This document shows positions 26,366 through 34,003 of a DNA stretch of 64,000 nucleotides, piece after piece. Positions within the stretch are counted from its first letter, which is position 1. Every line of letters starts with the position of its first letter. Both the position numbers and the translations under genes were made by a program. The DNA comes from Actinoallomurus sp. (GTDB lineage Bacteria > Actinomycetota > Actinomycetes > Streptosporangiales > Streptosporangiaceae): the NCBI GenBank assembly GCA_025964685.1, contig JAOPYG010000293.1, forward strand, positions 1 to 64,000. The letters run 5' to 3'. The notes beneath the pieces are model-generated. The model was not told the DNA's origin. It was given only the letters and a program-made list of their open reading frames with translations, and searched no databases.

Positions 26366-27145
26366 TCATCCGCCGCCGGGCTGGCAGGCCGGGCACCAGA
26401 AGGTGATGCGTTCCTGCGCCTGCCCGCCCTGTTCGGCGCGCCTGACGCGGCCGCCGCAGCGCCGGCAGGTGCGCCGTCCGTACACCCAGGTGTTCTGGCC
26501 CGCGCGCCCGGTGCCCGTGGTGCTCTGGTCGACGCGTTCCTTGTTGGCGTCCAGGAGCCGGCGGGCGAGTTCGACGAGCCCTTCGAGGTCCGGGACGGTC
26601 CCGACGGGACGCCACGGATCGACCCCTCGCAGAAAGAGCGTCTCGGCCTTGTAGAGGTTGCCCATGCCGGCGAGCCGGGTCTGGTCGAGCAGCGCCTCGC
26701 CGATCGCGGCTTCGGGCGCCTCACGCAGCCGGCGGAGGGCCTCGGCCGGATCCCAGTCCGGACCGAGCAGGTCGGGGCCGAGATGTCCGACCACCTGATC
26801 CTCCCGTGACGTGCGGACCAGCTCCACGATGCCCAGGGAGTAGCCCACCGCCTGCCATTCGGCGTTGGCGAGGACGAGCCGGACTCGATGGTCGCGGGGG
26901 ACTGGCGCGCTCGCCGGCCGGATCCGCCAGCTGCCGTCCATGCGCAGGTGGGTGTGGACGGTCAGATCGCCCTCGACCCTGGTCAGAAGATGCTTGCCGC
27001 GCGAGGCGACCTCGCGCACGGTGCGGCCGGTCAGGTCGGCGGTGGCGGCGCGTGGCACCCGGAAGTCGCTGAGGGTGAGCGGGCGCCCGGCGAGCGCCTC
27101 GTGCAGGCGACGCGCGGCCGCCCAGACGACGTCACCCTCGGGCAT
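26366..27145 (-). CDS. Fpg/Nei family DNA glycosylase (Nei2-like)
   Basis: 259 residues. Base-excision repair bifunctional glycosylase/AP lyase for oxidised bases. It begins MPEGDVV, giving the catalytic Pro2 and Glu3; the initial MPEGD is the Nei (endonuclease VIII) form, where Fpg proteins read MPELPEV. H2TH signals are in LLDQTRLAGMGNLYKAETLF. The zinc finger is CRRC...CPAC at the C-terminus. Convergent with dps and followed upstream, 3 bp away, by an Rrf2 gene on the same strand. Confidence 0.92.
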   Translation of the reverse strand: MPEGDVVWAAARRLHEALAGRPLTLSDFRVPRAATADLTGRTVREVASRGKHLLTRVEGDLTVHTHLRMDGSWRIRPASAPVPRDHRVRLVLANAEWQAVGYSLGIVELVRTSREDQVVGHLGPDLLGPDWDPAEALRRLREAPEAAIGEALLDQTRLAGMGNLYKAETLFLRGVDPWRPVGTVPDLEGLVELARRLLDANKERVDQSTTGTGRAGQNTWVYGRRTCRRCGGRVRRAEQGGQAQERITFWCPACQPGGG

Positions 27146-27148
27146 CGG

Positions 27149-27616
27149 TCACGGCCGGAACGCGGGGGAGTCCCATGCGGCCGGGTCCTTCGTCAGTGCG
27201 TGCACGCTGGGGGGCAGATCACCGGAGGCGACGTCGGCGAGGCTCACCTGCTCGAGAATGAGCCGCTCGTTCGCGCGCAGCGCGATCCACACCAGCTGCA
27301 ACGCCTTGGCCGGGCCCTCGTAGCCCAGGTGCTCCGGCCGCTCGCCGCGTACGCCGACGAGAGGCCCGTCGATCGCCCGGATCACGTCCGCCAGGAAGAT
27401 CTCCGACGCCGGCCGGGCCAGCCAGTATCCGCCCTCCGGGCCCCGCTGGCTGCGAACCAGGCCCGAACGGCGGAGCTGGCTGAGGATGTTCTCCAGGAAC
27501 TTCGGAGGTATCTGCTGTGCCTCCGCGAGCTGGACCGCAGTGATGGGGCGTTCGCCACCCACGGCCAGCTCGGCGGCTGCGCGAAGCGCGTAATCGACCC
27601 GGGCGGACAGTCTCAT
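27149..27616 (-). CDS. Rrf2 family regulator lacking cysteines
   Basis: 155 residues. The N-terminal winged helix MRLSARVDYALRAAAELAVG, then FLENILSQLRRSGLVRSQRG and GGYWLARPA are typical Rrf2. The iron-sulfur-binding Cys triplet of IscR, NsrR and RsrR is missing; the protein has no cysteine at all. It therefore cannot bind a cluster through Cys and must sense something else. I chose ATG 27616 because the conserved domain starts there; an upstream extension to 27655 would run into the GH3 gene. It lies 7 bp after the GH3 gene on the same strand. Confidence 0.85.
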   Translation of the reverse strand: MRLSARVDYALRAAAELAVGGERPITAVQLAEAQQIPPKFLENILSQLRRSGLVRSQRGPEGGYWLARPASEIFLADVIRAIDGPLVGVRGERPEHLGYEGPAKALQLVWIALRANERLILEQVSLADVASGDLPPSVHALTKDPAAWDSPAFRP

Positions 27617-27623
27617 AGGTTGA

Positions 27624-29105
27624 TTATCCCGCCTCGGACGACGTGATCGCGCCACCTGCCTCCGGTTCTCTGCTGATCAAGCCGATCACCTCGGCCGCGG
27701 CATGGGCGTTCGCGCGGGTCGCGCCGTATGTCGCGACGTACGCGGAGGTCTCCGGCCGCCATACCGGCAGGCCCATCTCGACCAGGACCGCGTCGGGCCG
27801 GGCGGCCAGCAGCGACGACACCAGCGCCCGGTGGCCGGGGTAGCGGTGCGCGTCGCGCATGACCACGACCAGTGACCGGCCGGTGGCGCGGGTCAGCAGT
27901 ACGGCCGGGTCGGCGGTCTCGGCGTCGACCGGCACGGCGTCCGGTGCCCACGGCGCCAGCCCCCAGGGAACGGGACCCACCGCGATGTTGGACGGCGCCT
28001 GCAGCTCCAGGACCAGCGGGTCCGGGGTCACCGACGGCGAACCGGTGACCCGGACAGCCCCGCGGGCGGCCTCCAGCCCGATCGCCCGGTCGACCTCGGC
28101 GGTCCTCGGCACGGCCAGCCACCTCCTGAGCCGGGCGATCCGCGCCGCGGCCTCTTCGAGGCGTTCGGCGGACAGCCGCCCTTCGCGTACGGCCTCCACG
28201 ATGTGCGCGCGGATGGCACGGACGCTGTCCTCGTACTCCTTCGAGCCGAGGCACAGCAGGTCGGCGCCGGCGGCGAGCGCCCGTACGGCCGCCTCGGGGA
28301 TGCCGGTCGTGCCGCTGGCCGCCCACATGTCGAGGGCGTCGGTCACGACGACCCCGTCGTACCCGAGCGTGCCGCGCAGCAGACCGGTGATCGCGGCGGG
28401 TGAAAGAGTGGCCGGCGTCGCCCCTGTGAGCGCCGGCACGCGTAGATGAGCCGTCATGATCGACTGCACTCCGGCCGCGATGGCGGCGCGGAACGGCACC
28501 ATCTCGCGGCGATCGAGCAGGGCCAGGTCCGCGTCCACGGTCGGGATCTCCAGATGGGAGTCCTGCGTGGTCGCCCCATGGCCGGGAAAGTGCTTGGCGC
28601 ACGCCGCGACGCCGGCCTCCTGCAGCCCGGTGACGGCCGCGGTGATGTGCCGGGAGACCAGTTCGGGGTCGGAGCCGAACGCCCGCGTACCGATGATCGG
28701 GTTGTCGTTCGCGGTGTTCACGTCGGCGGACGGGGCGAAGTCGAGGTTCACGCCGGCCCCCCGCAGCTCCGCGCCGAGCGAGCGGTGCACCCGTCGGGTG
28801 ACGCGTGGGTCGTCGAGGGCGCCGAGCGCGGCACTGCCCGGGTACGGGCTGCCCGTCTCGTGCGCCAGCCGGGTCACGTCCCCGCCCTCCTCGTCGATCG
28901 AGACGAGTGCGTCGGACGCCTGCCGGAGCTCCGCGGTGAGCGCGGCGAGCTGACCTGCCCCCGGCACGTTGCCGTTGATCGCGAACAGGGTGACGCCGCT
29001 CACGCCCCGCTCGAGGGCCTCCAGCACCCAGCGGGGTGCGGCGGCGCCGGGGAACGGCACGAGGAGAGTGGCGTTGACGAGCTTTTCGAGAGACAGGTCG
29101 CTCAT
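27624..29105 (-). CDS. GH3 beta-N-acetylhexosaminidase-like
   Basis: 493 residues. Glycoside hydrolase family 3 with the NagZ-type loop KHFPGHGATTQDSH (catalytic acid/base His) and the nucleophile Asp in VVTDALDMWAA. ISDEEGG-like IDEEGGDVTRLAHE lies near residue 70. No signal peptide is seen, so it probably acts in the cytoplasm. It ends beyond the TIM barrel with a C-terminal sandwich domain. It follows the three sugar ABC genes, like dasD after dasABC in streptomycetes, and likely trims N-acetylglucosamine from imported oligosaccharides. Annotating it as plain nagZ is possible but the context favours chitooligosaccharide use. Confidence 0.85.
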   Translation of the reverse strand: MSDLSLEKLVNATLLVPFPGAAAPRWVLEALERGVSGVTLFAINGNVPGAGQLAALTAELRQASDALVSIDEEGGDVTRLAHETGSPYPGSAALGALDDPRVTRRVHRSLGAELRGAGVNLDFAPSADVNTANDNPIIGTRAFGSDPELVSRHITAAVTGLQEAGVAACAKHFPGHGATTQDSHLEIPTVDADLALLDRREMVPFRAAIAAGVQSIMTAHLRVPALTGATPATLSPAAITGLLRGTLGYDGVVVTDALDMWAASGTTGIPEAAVRALAAGADLLCLGSKEYEDSVRAIRAHIVEAVREGRLSAERLEEAAARIARLRRWLAVPRTAEVDRAIGLEAARGAVRVTGSPSVTPDPLVLELQAPSNIAVGPVPWGLAPWAPDAVPVDAETADPAVLLTRATGRSLVVVMRDAHRYPGHRALVSSLLAARPDAVLVEMGLPVWRPETSAYVATYGATRANAHAAAEVIGLISREPEAGGAITSSEAG

Positions 29106-29211
29106 CGGTCGCTCACCGCTTCTCCTCCGGTAACGGGATTCGTGCTCATGGATGGGCTCACCACTCTCAGTACGTGCCCCGGGGCGCCCCCGGTGCCCTG
29201 TCGCCGCTCGG

Positions 29212-30054
29212 TCATCCCTTCACCGCCCCCGCGACCAGACCCGACACCATGCGGCGCTGGACGAGGAGGAAGAACCCGATGACGGGAAGGGTGAGCAGCG
29301 TGGACGCGGCCATGATCGGCCCCCAGTCGTTGCCGGACCGTCCGAAGAAGAACTGCAGCATGATCGGCAACGTGGCCTTGTCCTGGTCCTTCAGGAACGT
29401 GTAAGCGAAGATCAACTCATTCCAGGCCGTGATGAAGGAGAAGATGCTGGTCGCCACAAGACCCGGCGCGACCAGCGGCAGCAGGATCCGGAAGAAGACT
29501 CGGACGGGCCCGGCGCCGTCGATCGCTGCCGCGTCCTCCAGCTCCTTGGGCACCGCCGCGACGAACCCGCGCAGCATCCAGATTCCGAACGGCAGCGCGA
29601 ACCCGACGTAGATCGCCGTCAGTCCGATCAAGCTGTTCAGCAGGCCCAGGTGTTTGAGGTCGATGAACATCGGGATGACCAGCGCTTCGCACGGCACCAT
29701 CTGGACGACCAGCAGCAGGATCAGGAACGTCGTACGGAACCGGAAGCGGAACCTGGCCACCGCGGTCGCCGCCAGCAACGCGAGGAGCCCTGACACGACG
29801 ACGGTCCCGGTCGCCAGGATGAGGCTGTTGACGAAGTAGTGCCAGAACGACACACCCGCGATGCCGCCGTTCAGGACGTAGTCGAAGTTGTGCAGCGTCG
29901 GGTGGAAGGGGACCGGATGGGGGGTGGAGCTGAAGATCTCCTGGTTCGGCTTGAACGCCGTGGAGATCATCCAGAAGACCGGGAACGCCGAGACGGCGAA
30001 CACCGCGATCCCCGCCGTGTTCAGAGCGATCCGCCGTAGTCTGCGCGTTCTCAT
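29212..30054 (-). CDS. Sugar ABC transporter permease (DasC-like)
   Basis: 280-residue CUT1 permease with six helices and the EAA loop (EDAAAIDGAGPVRVFFRI, then LPLVAPGLVAT). It partners the upstream permease and binding protein to import an oligosaccharide. Its ATG overlaps the previous stop by four bases. No ATPase gene is in the operon, as in das and other actinobacterial CUT1 systems energised by a shared MsiK-type ATPase. Confidence 0.9.
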   Translation of the reverse strand: MRTRRLRRIALNTAGIAVFAVSAFPVFWMISTAFKPNQEIFSSTPHPVPFHPTLHNFDYVLNGGIAGVSFWHYFVNSLILATGTVVVSGLLALLAATAVARFRFRFRTTFLILLLVVQMVPCEALVIPMFIDLKHLGLLNSLIGLTAIYVGFALPFGIWMLRGFVAAVPKELEDAAAIDGAGPVRVFFRILLPLVAPGLVATSIFSFITAWNELIFAYTFLKDQDKATLPIMLQFFFGRSGNDWGPIMAASTLLTLPVIGFFLLVQRRMVSGLVAGAVKG

Positions 30055-31025
30055 GCGACCCCCTGCTGCCGGACCATGATCCGGGTGTAGACCGCCGTCA
30101 CGGCCAGCACCATCACCGTGAGGACCATCGCGATCGCCGACCCGAGGCCGTATTTGGCGTTGAGTGAGCCGAACGCCGTGGAGTAGCCGTACAGAGACAG
30201 GTTGAACGAGTCACTGTTGGCGAGCCCCGACAGGATGAACAACTGGGTGAAGACGCGGAAGTCCCAGATGATCGACAGCACCAGCACGACGCTGAACATC
30301 GGCCTGAGCAGCGGGAACGTGATCCTCCAGAAAGTGTTCCACGCGCTGGAGCCGTCTACTCTGGCCGCCTCGTACAGCTCGGACGGCACCGTACGCAGCC
30401 CGGCCAGGACCGAGACCGCGATGAAGGGGAACGACGTCCAGACGACCAGGACCGTCAGGACCGTGTAGTCCGGCAGCGGCGAGGAGAACCAGTTGTAGTT
30501 CTGCCAGCCGCCGCCGACGAGCCAGTTCGGCAGAAGGTCGAGCAGCCAGCCGACGAGGCCGCCGGTGGTGCCGAACAGCCAGGAGAAGATGACCGCCCCG
30601 GTGACCGGCGGGGTCGCCCAGGCGACCAGCACGCCGCCCGCGACGAAGGAGGACATCCGCCGGCCGAGCTGGTTGAGCAGCAGCCCGACCAGGGTACCGA
30701 CGAGCAGGGTGAGGGTGACGGCGGCGGCGGCGAACAGGACCGTGTGCCGCACCGTGGTCCAGAAGAAACTGTCGCCCAGGATCTGGCGGTAGTTGTCGAA
30801 GCCGACGTTCTCCGCGGGTTCACCGCGAAGCTGGCGCAGGCCGACCTTCTGAAACGACATCTGGGCGATCTGGATCACCGGCCAGATGAGCAGCACGCCG
30901 ATGGTCACCAGCGTGGGCAGGATCAGCAGGTACGGCCCGAGGCGTGGGCGACGGCGGGCGGGCCGTGCCGGGCCGGACGAGGTCCGGCCCGGCACACGCC
31001 GCACCGCCTGGGCGGTGTCGAGCAT
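30051..31025 (-). CDS. Sugar ABC transporter permease (DasB-like)
   Basis: 324-residue CUT1 permease. A cytoplasmic Arg-rich tail precedes the first helix (LGPYLLILPTLVTIGVLLIW); the EAA loop is YEAARVDGSSAWNTFWRI, then FPLLRPMFSVV. It is 9 bp downstream of the binding-protein gene and overlaps the next permease. Substrate probably chitobiose or another amino-sugar oligomer, inferred from the hexosaminidase neighbour. Confidence 0.9.
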   Translation of the reverse strand: MLDTAQAVRRVPGRTSSGPARPARRRPRLGPYLLILPTLVTIGVLLIWPVIQIAQMSFQKVGLRQLRGEPAENVGFDNYRQILGDSFFWTTVRHTVLFAAAAVTLTLLVGTLVGLLLNQLGRRMSSFVAGGVLVAWATPPVTGAVIFSWLFGTTGGLVGWLLDLLPNWLVGGGWQNYNWFSSPLPDYTVLTVLVVWTSFPFIAVSVLAGLRTVPSELYEAARVDGSSAWNTFWRITFPLLRPMFSVVLVLSIIWDFRVFTQLFILSGLANSDSFNLSLYGYSTAFGSLNAKYGLGSAIAMVLTVMVLAVTAVYTRIMVRQQGVA

Positions 31026-31034
31026 GCGGGCCCC

Positions 31035-32318
31035 TTACTGGTTGAGCAGGGTTCCGGCCTGCTCGTCGGCCTTCTTCAGCTCATCGTCGGTCGCCTTGCC
31101 CTGCATGATCGCCTTGACGGCGTTCGGCAGGATCTTCTTGGCGCCCTCGTAGTCGGCCCATCCCTTGCTGGTCGGGGTGAACTTGACGCCGGACGCGGCG
31201 GCCTGGGCGAACGGGCCCATGATCGGGTCGCTCTGGTACGTGCCGCCCTGCAGCACGTCGGTGAACTGCGGCAGGAACTTCAGCGTGTCGGCGAACGCCT
31301 TGGCGTTCTTCTTGCTGTCGAGCGTCGTCAGGTAGTCGAACGCGACGTCCTGGTACTTGCTGTCCTTCCAGACCGCGAGGTCCGAGCCGCCGGAGAAGAC
31401 CGGTGCGAGGCCGCCGGCCTTGCCGGGAATCGGGAAGACGCCCCAGTTCTTCTCGTCCTTCTTGTTGAGCTTCTCCAGCTGCGGGAGCGCCCAGCTGCCG
31501 TCCATGTACATGCCGACCTTGCCGAGGGCGAAGTCCTGCTGTGGGCCCTGCAGCTCGTTCTTGCCGACGTACTTGGCCGGCGCGACCTTGTCCTTGCTGA
31601 CCAGCCCGGCGTAGAAGTCGATGGCCTCCTTGGCCTGCGGCTGGTCCAGGGTGCCGACCCACTTGCCGCCCTGCTTGGTGGCGACGTCGCCGCCGTTGGC
31701 CCACACGAAGCTGAGAATGCCGTTGGTGAAGTCGCTGGGCGCGGCGATGCCCGGCACCTTCTTCTTGTCCTGGATCTTCTTAGCCGCGGCCTGCAGGTCC
31801 GCCCAGGTCTTCGGCGGCTGGATGCCCAGGGAACTGAACCAGTCCTTGTGGTACCAGACCGCTCGTACGCCGCCGTACCAGGGAGCGGCGTAGGTCTTGC
31901 CGTCCAGCTGGTCGTTGGCGAGGGCGCCCTTGCTGAGGGTCTTGCCCTCGGCCCAGGAGCCCAGCTTGCCGGTGATGTCGGCGAAGGCGCCCTGCTCGGC
32001 CCATGACTGCACGTCGGTGTTGCCCACCTCGGTCACGTCCGGGCCGGAGCCACCGGCGATCGCGGTCTGGAACTTCTGCGTGGCCTGTGGCCAGGGGACG
32101 TACTGGATCTGCACCGCCGTGTTGGGGTGCTTCTGGCGGAACTCCGCCGTCACTCCATCGAGGAATTTGGTCTGCTCGGGGCTGCCGTCGCCCATCTGCC
32201 AGACAACGATCTTGGCGGGGTCCGCGGTCTTGGCGGAGGTGTCGTCCTTCTTGCCGCCACAGCCGGTAACGGCCACAGCGAGTGCGACGGCCGCCGCGGC
32301 GGCCCTGGTGTACCTCAC
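31035..32318 (-). CDS. Sugar ABC transporter substrate-binding lipoprotein
   Basis: About 427 residues, family 1 (CUT1) extracellular solute-binding lipoprotein. The signal peptide ends at VTGC with lipid-anchored Cys20. The mature body has GSGPDVTEVGNTDVQSWAEQ and typical ligand loops. The GTG at 32318 was chosen because gaaggga sits eight bases before it and gives a correct signal peptide; an upstream ATG in frame would add 26 unlikely residues. First gene of the sugar operon, divergent from a ROK regulator. Resembles DasA, but substrate is not proven. Confidence 0.9.
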   Translation of the reverse strand: MRYTRAAAAAVALAVAVTGCGGKKDDTSAKTADPAKIVVWQMGDGSPEQTKFLDGVTAEFRQKHPNTAVQIQYVPWPQATQKFQTAIAGGSGPDVTEVGNTDVQSWAEQGAFADITGKLGSWAEGKTLSKGALANDQLDGKTYAAPWYGGVRAVWYHKDWFSSLGIQPPKTWADLQAAAKKIQDKKKVPGIAAPSDFTNGILSFVWANGGDVATKQGGKWVGTLDQPQAKEAIDFYAGLVSKDKVAPAKYVGKNELQGPQQDFALGKVGMYMDGSWALPQLEKLNKKDEKNWGVFPIPGKAGGLAPVFSGGSDLAVWKDSKYQDVAFDYLTTLDSKKNAKAFADTLKFLPQFTDVLQGGTYQSDPIMGPFAQAAASGVKFTPTSKGWADYEGAKKILPNAVKAIMQGKATDDELKKADEQAGTLLNQ

Positions 32319-32476
32319 AATGGAACTCCCTTCGGTACCGCCGGGCCGGTGCGCGACGCCGCGCTTACTGATATTGATGCGGCATGCCGTGCACACGGTC
32401 GCTGGCGCCTGCCTACAGTCGGGGGGCTGTGGGTCTGCCGGATTATGGGGTAACGGTCTGCTTGGACTAAACTAAC

Positions 32477-32489
32477 AGGAAAGTTTCCT
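32477..32489. promoter_or_regulatory. ROK-type palindromic operator
   Basis: aggaaagtttcct is a perfect palindrome around a central base, extended as taacaggaaagtttcctaacc. It lies 46 bp upstream of the ROK gene and about 160 bp upstream of the binding-protein gene. The shape and AT-rich flanks resemble known ROK/NagC-XylR operators. Confidence 0.65.
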
Positions 32490-32534
32490 AACCAAGAAGA
32501 GCCGTTAGCGGATCGAGATGGAAGGTGGCCGGAG

Positions 32535-33716
32535 ATGGCGAGTCGTCCGGGGACGCCAAGACTCCTGCGCGAACTGAACGACCGGTCCGCCCTTGATCTC
32601 CTGGTGAGCTCGGGCCCGCTGACGCGTACGCAGATCGGGGAGCGTACGGGCCTGTCGAAGGTGACCGCGTCCCAGCTCCTGGCCCGGCTCGAGGACCGCG
32701 GGCTGGTCGCCGTGGTGGGGGAGCAGGCCGGAGGACGCGGCCCGAACGCCGCCCTGTACGCCGTCGTCCCCTCCAGCGCGTACGTGGCCGGTCTCGACGT
32801 GGGGCCCCACGGCGTGACGGCCGGCATCGCCGACATCACCGGGCACGTCGCCGCCGAGATCACCATCGAGCCCGGCGACGACGCCGTCTCCCTGGTGCAC
32901 AACGCCGTCGTGAAGGCGTGCCGGTCGGCGAAGGTGCCCCTGACCAAACTGCACGCCCTGGTGCTCGGCACCCCGGGCGTCGTGGACCCGCGCAGCGGCG
33001 ACGTGCAGTTCATCTACGACCTGCCGCACTGGCACGAGGGCGTCCTCGAAGCGCTCCGCCGTGACCTGCGCATCCCCGTCACGATCGAGAACGACGTCAA
33101 CCTCGGTGCCCTCGCCGAAAGGGAGTACGGAGCCGCCCGCGACGTCGACGACTTCGCGCTCCTGTGGGCCGACCGCGGCCTCGGCCTGGCCGTCGTCCTG
33201 GGCGGCCGTCTCCACCGTGGCTTCTCCGGCGGCGCGGGGGAGATCGGCTACCTGCCGGTGCCCGGTGCGGCACTGCCGGAAAAGGACACCGAATCGGTCA
33301 CCTGGGGCATGCCGGCACTGGCCGGCGGCCTAGGCGCCCTGGCCGGCGCGGACGCCGTACGCGACCTCGCCCGCCAGCACGGCTTCGACGAGCCGACCGC
33401 CACCGAATGCGTACGCGCGGCGGTGGCGGCGGACAAGGCGGGCGGCCCGTTCCTGGACGCACTCGCGACGCGACTGGCGTACGGCGTCGCCTCGGTGACG
33501 ATCGTGCTGGACCCGGAGCTCGTTCTGATCTCCGGGGAGCTGGGACGCGCCGGCGGCGAACCCCTCATCAGCCGCATCCAGGAGGCGGTCGGGCGCATCT
33601 GCCCGACGCGGCCACGGGTGGCCCTCAGCCAGGTCGTGGGCAACCCGGTACTCCGGGGAGCCCTGCTCGCGGCGTTGGACCGTGCCCGCGACGAGGTCTT
33701 CTCGAGCGGCGAGTAG
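32535..33716 (+). CDS. ROK family transcriptional regulator
   Basis: 393 residues. N-terminal MarR-like helix-turn-helix (GPLTRTQIGERTGLSKVTAS, QLLARLEDRGLV) is fused to the sugar-kinase-like ROK domain (GLDVGPHGVTAGIADITGHV, ENDVNLGALAEREYGAA, SGGAGEIGYLPV). The Cys-rich zinc motif common in ROK proteins (CxCGxxGC) is not seen. It is divergent from the sugar ABC operon and probably represses it until amino sugar is present. Streptomycete das genes instead depend on the GntR regulator DasR. Confidence 0.9.
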   Translation: MASRPGTPRLLRELNDRSALDLLVSSGPLTRTQIGERTGLSKVTASQLLARLEDRGLVAVVGEQAGGRGPNAALYAVVPSSAYVAGLDVGPHGVTAGIADITGHVAAEITIEPGDDAVSLVHNAVVKACRSAKVPLTKLHALVLGTPGVVDPRSGDVQFIYDLPHWHEGVLEALRRDLRIPVTIENDVNLGALAEREYGAARDVDDFALLWADRGLGLAVVLGGRLHRGFSGGAGEIGYLPVPGAALPEKDTESVTWGMPALAGGLGALAGADAVRDLARQHGFDEPTATECVRAAVAADKAGGPFLDALATRLAYGVASVTIVLDPELVLISGELGRAGGEPLISRIQEAVGRICPTRPRVALSQVVGNPVLRGALLAALDRARDEVFSSGE

Positions 33717-34003
33717 CTTCTCCGGCGCGCCGCCGCTGTGCGCTGCCAGCTCGTGGGACTCTGTCGGCCGACCTCCCGTCCAGTGGTTCGGTTCGGCAGG
33801 TCCCTTGAGCCGGCACCTTCCCACCGTCGTAGGCGTTCGGTGCGCCGTCGAACCCTGGATCGCATCGCTGGGGCGTCGCGGTGGACCTCCGGCACCCTCT
33901 GACCGATCGCTTGTCGTCGGCGGAAGGTCTCCGGCCAAGGTGGCGAATCCGGGCGGCGTTGGTAGGTTCTGCGGCGTCCGTGTCGTGCGATCGGGAGGCC
34001 GCC

